Shown here one piece after another: positions 35,400 through 46,560 of a DNA stretch of 64,000 bases; the stretch's first letter is position 1, and every line of letters begins with the position of its first letter. The notes beneath the pieces are model-generated. The model made no database searches. It saw nothing but the letters and a program-made list of their open reading frames with translations, and had not been told where the DNA came from. The stretch is from Gnetum montanum (lineage: Eukaryota; Streptophyta; Gnetopsida; Gnetales; Gnetaceae). Where the stretch lies: NCBI GenBank assembly GCA_015680685.1, contig MNCI01022113.1:502945-566944 (forward strand), in the 5' to 3' direction. Made by a program: the position numbers and the translations under genes.

Positions 35400-35640
35400 G
35401 AGCAAGTTATGGCTATTGGAACAAGAGATGCGTAGGTCACAAGTCGTAGAAGAAAATTTGAAAAACTCCCTTGCATGAATAGTTGTAAATGATGGTGATG
35501 TTCATGGGGAGGATCCATATATATAGTTTTTGAGAACACAATATTGCATACCCAATAGCAGGGACCCAATATCGTGGCTGACTTGATATCGGGGACCTAA
35601 TATCGCGGCCTATTGAAAACAGGGTACTTGGAAAAATTGA
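35400..35640 (-). promoter_or_regulatory. Internal U3-like promoter fragment in C
   Basis: A TATA run (CCATATATATAG, 35514-35526) is followed on the plus strand by ACAATATTGCATACCCAATA, CAATATCGTGG, TTGATATCGGGGACC and TAATATCGCGG (35537-35612). This is the same order and wording as U3 of the C LTRs (TATA near 39845, then GATATT/GATATC motifs to 39960). On the minus strand the motifs lie upstream of the TATA box, so it points at the accessory ORF some 500 bp downstream. It is probably a truncated LTR copy captured with the ORF. Confidence 0.55.
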
Positions 35641-36947
35641 TAAATTTTGGAAATTCTATGGTATAAATGGAGGACTTTAAGTCAATGTAAAAGGTCCAAG
35701 GTAAGAATGATCAGGCTAGAAGGCATAAAAAGGATAGTGGTGTAAAGTCTGGCAATGCAAATCATGAAGAGTATGAGGAAAAAGGACATTTGTTTGTACA
35801 TAGGAACATTTGAACAGGCAGGATGATAAGGGCAAGAAGAATGGTATAATATAATATTCGGAGGGTATAAAATGATGTGAGGGTAATGTGTTACAAGTGC
35901 AAATTACAAAAGTCATGCAAGTGGGTCCTCCCCAAAGCAAGTTCTAACCTATAATGCCCTTACATAACCACACCTTAAAATGTCCATAGGCACTAGAAGA
36001 TTTAAATGTAATTGACACCAATGCAAAAAAACACACACATGTTAAATACCACTGTGATGAGGTATAAATTCAATGCTACACAAATCACAAGTCCCAATTA
36101 CATGAATAGCGAGGTGGAATGAATTGTAGAAGGGATTGTAAAGAGTGGGACACAAGGTAACTGGCCCAGGGTAGAATGAATCCTCAGTGTAAGGCATGAT
36201 TAATGTGTCATTAACTTGTCACTCCAAAATCAGGACCAAGTCCATTCCTCTGATCAATGACATTGCATTGCTTCATCCAATGATGGACAACCATAAGAGC
36301 ACCATGATAGCAAGGTGTATGATCACTTGGCATTTTGTTCAAGGGAGGAGTGATTTTTCTTTATGGCACTCATTTTCTTTTGAAGTATTGCCTAATCCAA
36401 AGAAGCTACCTACCTTTAGGCATGGGTGCATGTCTTTTCTGTGGGACCTCCTAGAATAGCATTATTTTTTTCTAGTTGAGCGCCTTTTGATTACTCTTAC
36501 TCCTATTTTTCATTAGATCTACAAGGATCTTAGTACAACCAAGCTGCATGATAACTCCTACAGATGTTACCAAAGATAATCCACAAGTCCCCTTGATGTC
36601 ACACCCTAGCAATTCCCGCTTAGTCCATCCTTCTTCACTCTGGGTATAATAAACACAAGGTTACTTTAAGTTTTAATGATCAGGAATATCGTTGTACCCA
36701 GGGTAGAACCTCTTATTAATGAAATGGGTGGATGGATGTTGTGGGCTTGCTATTCAAATAATTAGTCACCTGAGACTTGATAGCATAGAACAACACTTCA
36801 ACCAATGAGTCACATGACTGCTTTATTCATAGATGAGATTACTCATAAAAAAACAAAAAGATAAAACAATAATTTGAAAGATGAAAAACTGGAAAACAAA
36901 AAATTGTAAAATTAAAGAAAAGGAAAAATATTTAGTAATCCTGCTTG
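35641..36947 (-). other. C family 3'-UTR-like segment
   Basis: No coding domain. Blocks at 35915-35985 (GCAAGTGGGTCCTCCCCAAA) and 36690-36940 match B at 15525-15590 and about 16280-16720, which in B lie between integrase and the 3' LTR. Here they lie between gag and the accessory ORF, as if pol had been removed and the accessory segment added after the old 3' end. Confidence 0.5.
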
Positions 36948-38150
36948 TTAGAATGGAGGATACCCCCCATAACTAAACCTTTGAGCATGGCTAGGATTAA
37001 TAAATGGAAAGTTGGGGTCTTTGCATGTTGAAAATATTGGGACCCGGTCATATCTGAACCATTGGGTGTCTTTTGATGTGGTGGTTGGAACGTACCCAAC
37101 TTGGGGTTCACACACTTGATCATAATCGACATAGTGGGGTAGGTTATATGCTGGGGTCATGGGATAAGGAGCTACCCCACTATGGCATCCTTGACTGTAA
37201 GATGGCATGCAAGGATGAATATGTCTTCTTCTGTGGCTATATTCATTGGGCCACCTAGTTGTTGGAGCATTGAGTGGTGGCCCTGATAAGGTAATGTGAG
37301 GCATTGGGTTTGAAGAGGAAGATGCACCATAGTGTTGGAATTACACTGAGTTGGTAGATGCAGTGGTTTCTGAACTATGGTATCCCTTTCTACGGTCACA
37401 TCTAAAGAAGGGATGCTTATGCTATTGTGGAGAATTCCCATTGCTATTGATAGTAGAAGCAAAAGTAACGTTTGTGGGTTGATGTTGTGCTGCAATACCT
37501 TCTGGAACATTTGGTGGCAATGTAGAAGGAGGTGAAGGATGAGAATGTTGAAATTAAGGAGAAGTGTAAACACAAGGTGGCGGTCCTATTGGAGAGGATA
37601 TGGGTTGATAGTATTGAGGAGAATGATAATAATGTGACGAGATAGAATATGTTGACTCAGTTGGGGAAACAAGATGTTGAACTTGATAAGCACTTAAGTT
37701 CAGATGGTATGAAGGGTTTGACTAGTTTGGGGATGGCCTTCCCCACAACTGGGATTATTACCACTGTGATTGAACATAGTATTTTTGCATGAACTTTGGA
37801 TGTAACATTTTTCCCCAATGCTCATGTAAATGTGACAAGATTGGGAATTGGCCCTTGGGGTGATCGTACGGGAAAATGTTACATTGATACGTATGATTGG
37901 CAGTTAAGTTCTCATTCTCTTCAACCCTTCTTTCCAATCGTCTAAAGGTATTTTGTCCTATTTCTTGGGTTATCATAACTCTATCTCCAATAATGTTGGC
38001 ATATTCTCCACATTTTTCATGTATCCATTCCATCATCCTATTGATCTTTGTCTCAATTTCATCCAATGATTGTTGTACTAGCAAAGATGGTTCCACCTCC
38101 TTACAGTGAGTTATTTTCTCCTCTTCATTATCATGGGTCCTTATTAATTT
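36948..38150 (-). pseudogene. C gag C-terminal half: zinc remnant and Pro/His/Tyr-rich tail
   Basis: 37758-38096 (112 codons) contains a helical part (SLDEIETKINRMMEWIHEKC, RRLERRVEENENL), then YQCNIFPYDHPKGQFPILSH. That keeps the family DHPKG core but has lost three Cys of the zinc motif seen in A2. 36948-37573 is low-complexity sequence rich in Pro, His, Tyr and Gln, probably the disordered end of Gag. The frames are broken. Confidence 0.55.
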
Positions 38151-38213
38151 TTCGACCTATTGAGATTTTTCAACATTCTCCCATTTAGCCATTTCTCCTT
38201 CTTCTTTTGATAC

Positions 38214-38816
38214 TCACTTAATAAGCTCTTGAAATTGGTGGATCCATAGTTCATATAGTTGACTTGGGGCATACATCCCTAGGGTTTCCCTTGTTTCACT
38301 ACAGAGCCCATCCATGATATGGTACATTAGCCTTTCCTCAAAGAACCCGTGGCCTGGGCAGTTGTTTAATATTTCATAATATCTTTCTAAGGCCATGTCC
38401 AAGGGTTCATGTTGTGCTTGTTTCCACTCTTGGATTTGTCTCCTCAAGGCTGACACTCTTTCATAGGTTTGATATCTTTCATTGAAGAGTTCTATAATTG
38501 TTGGCCAACATCAGATTGATTTTTATCGTAAGGACCTATACCATACTTTTGCGTGGCCAACAAGTATCATTGGAAAGAGCTTAAATTTTTTCCATCCATT
38601 ATCAATGTTATTCCATACATAGGCATCATGGAAGGCTTGTAGATGATGTTGCAGATCTAAATCATAGCCTCCTGAAAACTTAGGAAAGTTATTTAAGCCA
38701 AGCTTGGGTAGACGCCTTTCCTTATGATGCCTGTCAGATATTTGAACAGCCTCTTGTATTTCTGTTAGGCTTGTAGTGGCTAGTAGGGGTTCATCGTCAC
38801 TAGGTATGTTATGCAT
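38214..38816 (-). pseudogene. C gag capsid-like domain
   Basis: Two open pieces, 38523-38816 (97 codons) and 38214-38456 (80 codons), form one capsid-like Retrotrans_gag domain. LGLNNFPKFSGGYDLDLQ, HHLQAFHDAYVWNN and HAKVWYRSLR are in the first; RRQIQEWKQAQHEPLDMALE, ERYYEILNNCPGHGF and MDGLCSETRETLGMY in the second. The order matches A2 (9880-10506). Gag would package C RNA; with no pol, reverse transcription must come in trans. A frameshift near 38490 separates the halves. Confidence 0.85.
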
Positions 38817-39097
38817 TTGTGAGTTGGGATGATGTTATCTTCGTTTATGTTCATAGGAAACCCCTACACTAGATTGGGTACTCCAAACTTCATCTTCATC
38901 ATTATATAATTCGTTGGTTCTCCAATGAATTGCCTTACTAGTTTTTGCATTATCATAGTCTTGTGAGAGAGACATTGTTGTGAATTTTTATGTGATTTAA
39001 TTACAATTATTATTATTATTATTTTTCTGAAAGATATATCGTTAATACTTTGTTACAGCGATCTTGTATGATATAACTAATCTAGATAACTAGAACT

Positions 39098-39117
39098 ATC
39101 CCTGATAACGGCACCTA
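39098..39117 (-). other. Primer-binding site of C (tRNA-Asp type)
   Basis: Minus strand, next to the 5' LTR: AGGTGCCGTTATCAGGGAT, a near match to TGGCGCCGTTGCCGGGGA. Confidence 0.8.
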
Positions 39118-39976
39118 TGATGAGTGGCAAACTACCCCTACACTCAACCATACAAATATGAGCATTTCACACATGATCCTGTCGAACTCCGCAGATGGGC
39201 TAGTTGTGGTATCTAGATAGTTGCTCGTTGATCACAGTTCATTGTCTTCCCACCTAGACTAGTATTTGCTTTGTCAAGTATGGTTTAGTCCAAAGTGATG
39301 TGTAAGATGTATTCCTAAACTAATGCTGCTCCTAAAGACAATGGAAAATAATCTTTAATTAAGCTAGGAGGAAAGGGGAGAGAGAGTTAAACTAATAGGA
39401 GATAGGGAGAGAGAATCTAAGCTAGCCTAAGTACAATGAGCATATGTTCCTTAATCATCCATACACATCTCAGACCTTGTGCATGACTACCACTGGGATT
39501 ACCAAGCACATGGCCCAAGTACGCTACTAGGATACTAAGTAGTCACATGTAGATGCTCATGATTAAGTCATACTCATTCCGTGTTTAATAATGATAAATA
39601 ACGATAACAATTAAATAATTAAACTAAGTGAATGCTACAATGATGAAGTAATCTCAATCTTTATTTCTAGTCATGTGCATGTCCAAGTATGTCACACTTG
39701 AATAAAGGTGTTGTACAATTACAATCATCACACTACGAGCATGCACTAGGAGAAGGTTGAGAAGAACTAAAAATGAAAACTAAAAGACTACTCTAACTTT
39801 CCTATCTTCACTTACTTCTTTTCCTCTGTGCACCTGCATGAGTATTTATAGACCTACACAAGAGTCACGATATTGTGTATTCAATATCATTACTTAGGTC
39901 ACGATATCACATACCCAATATCATAGATCTGATATTAGGGGTCCGATATCGGAGCCCAATGAATCACGATTCATCA
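39118..39976 (-). repeat. 5' LTR of C
   Basis: Plus strand TGATGAGTGGCAAACTACCC … ACGATTCATCA, then TSD catac. Differences from the 3' LTR are mostly C/T and G/A transitions. U3 has GTATTTATAGACC near 39842 and five or more ATATC/GATATT motifs up to 39955. Confidence 0.93.
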
Positions 39977-40047
39977 CATACTCTCTTCTAGAACCCTCCT
40001 AGAACTATCTACTGCACTAGGGGATAAGTGCTTCTATAGCTTATGCA

Positions 40048-40069
40048 GTTTTTTTTTTTTTTTTTTTTG
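40048..40069 (+). repeat. Poly-T tract before an antisense-gene exon
   Basis: A run of about 20 T inside the sequence that ends at the acceptor-like TTGCTAG (AG at 40115-40116). It may be part of an intron's pyrimidine tract or a decayed poly-A insertion on the other strand. Confidence 0.6.
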
Positions 40070-40116
40070 CTACTTGTTTATGTTAAATTGCTAATGTTTC
40101 CATGGTTAATTGCTAG

Positions 40117-41533
40117 ATTCAGAGTTGATGAAGATGGCCTACATGATGATCCATATGCTTTGGCCTTAACCCACACTAGTTTAGAGGTTTTCTCGTCTAG
40201 CACAAATGTTCAAGCAATCGCGATTGAGCAGATGGAACATGATTTAGACACCTATATTTCTCATCATCCAAAGACATAAGAGCAATGCAGGACCCATGGC
40301 TAGTTAGATGAGGAGTAGTCTACTGGTGATATTAATACCAAGGAGGCATCTACACCACCATCCTCATCTTGCACTCTATTTGTGCCATGTATGTATCTAT
40401 GTTTTTCACTCATGTGCTTGCTTGTGTACATGTTTCATGATGCTAATGTTGTTTAGCTTTGTGTTACAATGGCAGTTGCCTTAGCCAAGGCTACAATGGT
40501 CACCACAAGTCACACAGAGGCCACCCTTATCATGAAATATGGAGATGTAAAGGGTGTGAAACACTGGCTATGCCACAAAGCACCAGATGCATTGATGGCT
40601 TAGCTCATGCATGCTAGGCTAATGGACCTATTCTTGGCCCTTTGCCCAAGTATCTTGGTGGCCAAAATGGTCACCATCATTAACTTCCTTAGCAATGATG
40701 TCAAGAAGTTTGTTACCCAGGTGTGCAGCATGACAGTAGTGTTGGACCTCAGTGAGGGCTTCTTCACTGATCTCTTTGGCATTCCTACTAATGGCCCAAT
40801 AATTGTCAATAAGGTTAGCAAGGAGGCAAACCATAGAGAGAAGATCAAGAACTAGTTGGGGTTCACTCAATCTTACAAAGGCATATTGATCAAAGATGTG
40901 CAAGTGCCTGAGGTGCAGGAGCTCTACCCTCTGTTTCGCACTCATGCCTTCCTGAAACTACTTTTCCAAGAAATATCCTAGAGGTGGAACAGGCACAAGT
41001 GATGAAAGAGGTACTACTAGAGGGCACAAGGTTCAACAAAGCTACATACATAGCCACCAGTCTGCATGTAGAGGTTTCTTAGCTTTGATTCAACCTCCAG
41101 GCAAGGTCCCATGTCCACTTTGCATTCTTCATAGGATACCTGGAAAAGTTTGCAAAGCTTCTAGTTATGCAAGATGATGGATGATGAGTGGTGCAAGATC
41201 ATGAGTAGCTATCTCAATCATGGATCAAACATATGTTTTTGACTACACATGCGTAGGATCCTCTAGAGGAGATTAATGAGTCATTATCAGTAATGACCAA
41301 GGTTCCTGTGGGACACTCACATTATTCATGCAATAGTATGGGTGAGGGCTCTTCAGTTGGGACCAGGGATGTGAGCAAGGCATATCACTATATGGTAGAG
41401 AAAATTGGACCATCTAAGGCCAAGATCAAGAGGCTATGTCCTCAAGAGAAAATAGCCCCTAAGATTAGGAAGCCAAGTAGCAAAAGTATCCACATCAAGC
41501 TACAAAGCTTCCATGTACATGTCGTAGATTAGT
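40117..41533 (+). pseudogene. D antisense gene, central exons
   Basis: Unrecognised helical protein. Exon 40117-40388 (RFRVDEDGLHDDPYALALTH, IEQMEHDLDTYISHHP) ends at donor CCAT|GTATGT. Exon 40476 to about 41531 follows acceptor CAATGGCAG and contains LIMKYGDVKGVKHWLCHKAP, MDLFLALCPSILVAKMVTII, NFLSNDVKKFVTQVC, DLSEGFFTDLFGIPTNGPII and, in a shifted frame, HVHFAFFIGYLEKF. GFFTDLFGIPTNGP resembles TISEVLNLPNLGP of the C accessory ORF in position and pattern, which suggests one protein family. Several stops. It runs opposite to D's own genes, in the protease-RT gap. Confidence 0.5.
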
Positions 41534-41642
41534 ATTTGTAGCTTCTTAAATGCCTTAGTTGCATTTATATATGCATTATTTTTTATGTTTTTCCTATTAA
41601 TTAGCAAATGATCTATTATACATGTATATGTGTTAATTGCAG

Positions 41643-43210
41643 AAAAAGAATAGAGGGTTACAAGAGTAGCAGTTGAGGTAGCATCGAAGGAAGCACCTCA
41701 TGAGGGTGAGGAGGAAGTAGCTCATGGAGATGAGCTTCATGAAGTAGCAAAGGCCCTCCAATAGTTGAAAGAAGAGTGGCTACTCTACCTTGATGGGGGT
41801 GATTTTGACACTTTGTTCAATGGTACGTAGCTAGGTGAGCCCCCTACACTCATGCCTAAGGGCTTGTTAAGTAATCTACCTTTATTGCCATATGTCTTCC
41901 CTTGTTTATTCTAGTATCTTGAGCTATATTAGGCCACATGCTAATCGCATCATTGTATTGCAACATTAGATATTCCCACAAGCAATCGCACATCTACCTA
42001 CCACATGGAGCCATGGCTAGAGATGCCAGACAAACTTGCCTTCATGGAAGGAATTGTTAAGGACATGGTGGACTCCTTGCAACAAGAAAACCTAGAGCTA
42101 GGTACACATTTAGTGCTATTTCACTTTATGTTATCCTGCTTATTGCATAAATGCTTAGTTTTCAGCTAAGATCGATTGGTTGTTATATGCCTATAGGTCC
42201 TAAGCTATAATGGGATCCAAGAAAAGTGGCAAGGATGGATGCTTTGCTTGACCCTCCTCCTGAAGTTGATCAAGTGCCTCATCACATGAATGAGACATTA
42301 AACAAGTGCACGCTTTCTTATGCAAATTCATTGTGGATCTGCAGGCACTCTAATGAGCACCATTGGACACGCATGCATGAACTGCAAGAGAAGGTGACTA
42401 GCCAAGATAAGAAGATTAAGGATCTTCAATCTAGATATGACTTCATAGTGACTAGATTGTGAAGAGATGTCACCTAGTGTGCCTCTAAGATTGAGTATGT
42501 TAGGTATTGGACAACTCTCAGAGGTAAGAATGAGGCCACGTGGAAACTAGTAGAGCAGCAGCTCTAGATGGATTTGCTTGCTTAGAAGAACTAGGATTGA
42601 AAGAATTATAGCACAAAGGTTTATTGATGGGAACTTATGCAAAAGAATCACAAGCATAAATACAAGTAGAAGCACCATGCATACCTATGATGGTACAAGG
42701 AAGAGTTTACTAAACACTGCTACCTTGAGATGTTTCTTAAGGCGACTGGTAGGAAGTAGACATATGACTTGTTCATGCAAAGTATGGTTGTGAGTGATTC
42801 TTCCATGAGACAGATCATCACCCCCTTTGAAGAGGCCTCTTCTACCACGTTTTTCATGCAACCACCCACATGGACCACCATGGACAAAGGCAAGACCCTT
42901 ACAGGTATTGATTTTGGCTAGGAAGACTAGATGTAACTTTTCAAAGCTAAGATCCTCTGATGCTTGAAGGCCAGCCTTGGGAAGTTACCTCTAGAACTCA
43001 TTGATGCAGGACCCTCCTAGGTTAGTTTCTGCTATGTTAGGCTTTTATGATTTTTATGTTTTGAGTTAACTTGTATAATACATGCTTGCTAATTGTGCAT
43101 ATTTGTTAATGGTTGTGGTATGTACCAAGAAATGTTGTAGGCCCCAGCGACTCAGTGGAGGAAGTAGAACCTCCATCCCCACCTAGCGCTATTGGTTGAG
43201 CATGACCAGA
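41643..43210 (+). pseudogene. D antisense gene, 3' exons with coiled coil
   Basis: Acceptor TTAATTGCAG (41641-41642) opens an acidic exon (GEEEVAHGDELHEVAKAL-like) to donor GTACGT at 41823. Further donor GTACAC at 42102, acceptor CTATAG at 42196, donor GTATTG at 42905 and acceptor TTGTAG at 43140 follow. The exon from 42197 contains a heptad-like stretch WTRMHELQEKVTSQDKKIKD, then LQSRYDFIVTRL (42360-42460), and later a Lys/Arg/His-rich helix. The C-terminal coiled coil parallels the C accessory ORF. Stops are present. Confidence 0.45.
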
Positions 43211-43850
43211 TGTACCTTCCACTAGGCTTTTTTGCTATGTTTTTGCTATGTGATGTTATTCATGCTATGTATTGTTATTCATATGACATATGCTATGAAT
43301 GATTATTTGCTAAATGTAATGCACAAACTTTTATCCCTATATGACGATTTTACTACATTTGCTATATTTATAATGCAACCTATGAAAATGTGCCTACATG
43401 ATGAATTAATGTGCTAGCCTAGAATTATGCAATGATACTAATACTAGGTCATTCCAAGACATGATGATAGTTTAGGACCATTCCAGGCTAAAGAAATAGT
43501 TTAAGGCCATTCCGAGGCACACATATTGCTAACTCTCTTTGTTTTTTATGATTTTTGCTCTTATGATTTTTATGCATTTTTGATATTTTTCATGCATTAA
43601 CATAATAACTATGGAAATGTAAAATAGGTAAGCAAATGCATAGACAAAGTAGATGAATAAGTAAACAAAGTAAGCAAATGCATAAATTAAGCCAACTGAT
43701 GTATGATCTAAGTAATCAAACCAAATGCAAATAACATGTTGTAATGCTAATCTAATGTGAAACAAATGTAATGTAAGCAAAAGATAAAATATATGATTTG
43801 CAAATATGAAGAGTAGGTAAGCACCTAGCACATTTTGGACTAAGGGACAA
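43211..43850. other. AT-rich end of the D protease-RT gap
   Basis: A few imperfect repeats (TTTAGGACCATTCCAGGC-like at about 43445-43515) and AT-rich sequence. The frames here are low in complexity (Tyr, Phe, Leu) and probably not coding. On the minus strand this is where the intron donor of D should lie. Confidence 0.4.
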
Positions 43851-43859
43851 CCTTAGTCA

Positions 43860-44560
43860 TGCAGTTGCTTCCTAATCTAGTGTGGGTTAGGAGGTGTGTA
43901 GGGCCTAGATTGCACTATTTGGTAGTCTCCTTGATCCTCGCTCACTACGTCAAAGGGAAATTCTACCCAAAAGGTATTCTCCAAGAGGTCACTGGCTTCT
44001 ACTACTTTTTCAATCATGTTTACCTTGTGATTCTCATCTTTTACCATAGATGCATCATCAGGAAACTCCACCTTCAATCCTTGCTCCATGTCTACATTGT
44101 TGATGACCAAGGGGATGACATTATCACCATGGATGATGATTTCACCACCTTCATATGGGAGGTGGATTTCTTGATGAATATTGGAGAGGAGACAACTTGT
44201 AATTGGGCTAGCTAGGGTCTGCCCAATATTAAGTTAAAGCCTAGCATCTCCTCTACAACAATGAATTCAGCAGTGATGGGGAATTGCTCCCCTACTACAA
44301 AAGCTATTATGACAGTGCCCCTGATGATGACATGTGACCTATTGAAGGATTTTAGACACGTATTTTTTGTTGGCCTAATTTGATCTATGAGGCCTAGCTT
44401 ATCCACAATGGTGTATGGTATAACGTTTGTTGTCGATCCATCATTGACATGCACTCTATGAATCTTGCATTTCCCAACATATATGGTAATAAACATACGA
44501 GCTATTATGACCTTGCCCCTCTCTAAATTGACCTTGATTGCTTCATCGCAAAATGCTAGG
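43860..44560 (-). pseudogene. D aspartic protease remnant
   Basis: Open at 44212-44496 (94 codons). VHVNDGSTTNVIPY at residues 15-28 is the active-site loop (DGS, where the Tat lineage often has DGG/DTG plus S.N.L), followed by VIIAFVVGEQFPITAEFIVV and the flap-proximal FNLILGRP. That matches the plant gag-asp protease family in motif order and length. 43877-44110 is the continuing Pol linker (VVEASDLLENTFWVEFPFD). The enzyme would process Gag-Pol. The next Pol part, RT, starts 15 kb further left, across the gap that holds the antisense gene and C. Confidence 0.75.
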
Positions 44561-45490
44561 GATGTGGAACTTAATTCTTATGGTGTAGGGGGTAGCATCA
44601 CTACATGGATGGAGGTCTCATCTATAGGGATGTCCTCTGTAATAAGGATGGAGATCAACATCTACACCAGTGCTTTTTGGTGGGTAGATGAGCTCATCAA
44701 GTCATACAAGCTTAATGTTGTGTTTTTCTGCATAAGTGCTTGTTTAACTTGGGCTAATGCATCTACAAAGTCTTTACCATCAACCATGTTTTTGCTGGCC
44801 TTGACTTCTTCCATGCAACATAAGCGAAGGATCTCTTACACAGGTGACGTAGGCCTTGTTTGCTTGGTTTGTTTAGGGGCCTCAATGCTCCCCTGTGATT
44901 TGCTTGTCATGGCCTCTTTAGTTGTTTTGGCCATAGGGACCACAGATATGGGAACTAGTTTTGGTAGACCCAACACCATTTGGCCTTGATGTTGCCTAGT
45001 CATCTTGTCTATGATATGCTCATTAGGTCTCCTGTGTTGCCACCTAGGGGACCTACTAATGTTGCTAGCAAGGTTACCCCTTGGAAAGAAAGGAACTGAT
45101 GCATTGCCCACTACTGGGTTTTGGGTAGGTAAGGGGCTAACATGCTATGGCACTCAAATGATGAAGGTTGGCTGAACTATTATTGTTTATGCAACTTGTG
45201 GGGGAACCCTAACTATGAAGGGTGTTGTAGGTGCTTGAGGTGGCACTCTAATAATGAAAGGGGGCCTCGAACTCGTGGGGGCTAAGGGGATCCTTGGGCT
45301 ACCAGAGGGTACTTAGACCACAAATGGTTGCTACATTGGTTATGGGTCATCATCAATAATAATAGCATTTATGACATAGCCAGTGTCATCTATGTTTAGA
45401 GGGTCATTGTACACCCTCATGGACTAGTTTTGAGGCCTAACCAAGTTTGCAATGTTAAGTACTAGCTCACCTCTATCAATCATCCTTTGT
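44560..45490 (-). pseudogene. D Gag-protease linker, Pro-rich
   Basis: Low-complexity coding remnant rich in Pro, Val, Ser and Arg. The translation includes repeated blocks around FIIRVPPQAPTTPFIVRVPP, plus PRGNLASNISRSPRWQHRRP and MVLGLPKLVPISVV (open at 44836-45111). Such linkers between the Gag knuckle region and protease are long in Tat/Ogre elements. No domain is visible. Confidence 0.5.
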
Positions 45491-46560
45491 AGGTCATCCT
45501 ACAAGGCTAGGAAAAAGTCAATATTATGGCTGGGCAACTGGTGGTAGTGGCAAAATCGGTCTAGCCTAAAATAGCTTGGGACTAGGGGCTTATTTGGTGC
45601 TACCAATGTGGGATTTCTTAGTAGTTCACAATACCTATCATGTTTTTTGCAAGCATCCTTGAACATTTGCTTGTACTAGATACATCCAAATTTTAGTATT
45701 TGGTCCAACAACTCTAAAGGCTTCAACGGAAATGGGGTATACTTATAGCAATTTTGACATTTAAAGTTGGACCTTTGAATAGCTTGCACTATGCCAACCA
45801 AGGATGTAAACTAGTTGCTCACCTTGACACTAGAGTTGGTAGGTTTGCTATTGGCCAAGGCTTTGGGTTACCTAGTTGCTTGCCTCTAATTGGTCGCTTT
45901 GGCTTCTTTGGCCACAGTTGCCACTATTATGTTCTACCTTCCCTTATCTTAGTCCCTCCTTACATGTTGGTTCTTGCAGGCCACATAGGTTGGGTCCTTA
46001 CTAGCTTTTATCATGTCCTCTATGTTCTTAGTTTGAGCAAAGGCTTGGCTTAGGGATTGTGGGCCTAAGTAATACAGTTTTGACTTTATGAAGTCATTGA
46101 CTACACCCTTAAAAATGGCTAGGAGGTGTGTTTCGGCTATCAACTCTAGTATTTTATTTAATGAGGTACTCTAGCATTGAATGAATTTTTGTACAAGCTC
46201 TATGTGGCCCTACTTGATTTGCATCAATTGGTCCAAAGTTGTCTCTGGCTTTAAGTTGTATTTGAAGCACATTAAAAATTAGCTCAAGAGGTCCTCCAAA
46301 GAAAAGATAGAGCTCCTAGGTAATAAATGGTACCAATCTAATGCTTTTCTAGTCAATGACATGGTGAAGACACACGTGATGACATGTGGCCACACTTGCA
46401 ATAGTAGGCACTCTAACCTAGACATGATCAAATGCACATTGAAGTCTCTTTCACCATTATATTTGGTGAATTGGGGTAGCAAGACCTTGATTGGAAGAGC
46501 CAAAGGTGGAACCACAGGACTTATAGGGTCATCCTAGTAGAATTCCACAACTTTAATAGT
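45490..46560 (-). pseudogene. D gag capsid-like domain and knuckle region
   Basis: 46279-46515: LPIKVLLPQFTKYNGERDFN, LTRKALDWYHLLPRSSI (capsid start, 'A..WY..L..'). 45949-46143: MIAETHLLAIFKGVVNDFIK, then YYLGPQSLSQAFAQTKNIED (capsid end). About 45760-45490: YTPFPLKPLELLDQI and RFCHYHQLPSHNIDFFLAL, DLQRMIDRGELVLN. The C-x-Y-H…H pattern followed by R-M-I-D-R-G is the conserved Tat-lineage segment after capsid. Gag would form the particle. The frames are broken. Confidence 0.75.

Larger units (their letters stand above)
31188..39976 (-). mobile_element. Element C: complete Athila-like element with gag, no pol, and an extra ORF
   Basis: 8789-bp element, TSD catac at 31183-31187 and 39977-39981. 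The LTRs (31188-32048 and 39118-39976) are 861 and 859 bp and the most similar pair here, so C is probably among the youngest insertions. Right to left: PBS, gag core, zinc remnant, Pro/His-rich tail, family 3'-UTR-like sequence, a U3-like promoter fragment, an accessory ORF with coiled coil, the family 3' tail, and 3' LTR. No protease, RT, RNase H or integrase is present. It sits in the D antisense gene. Confidence 0.93.

Noticed and set aside
43529-43831. A 100-codon minus-strand frame rich in Phe, Tyr, Leu and Ile that looks like a membrane protein
   Set aside because: Composition follows from AT-rich DNA in the putative intron, and no homologous block was seen elsewhere.
44465-44989. A 174-codon plus-strand frame
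   Set aside because: It is opposite the D protease and gag-protease linker, whose minus-strand reading has clear motifs.
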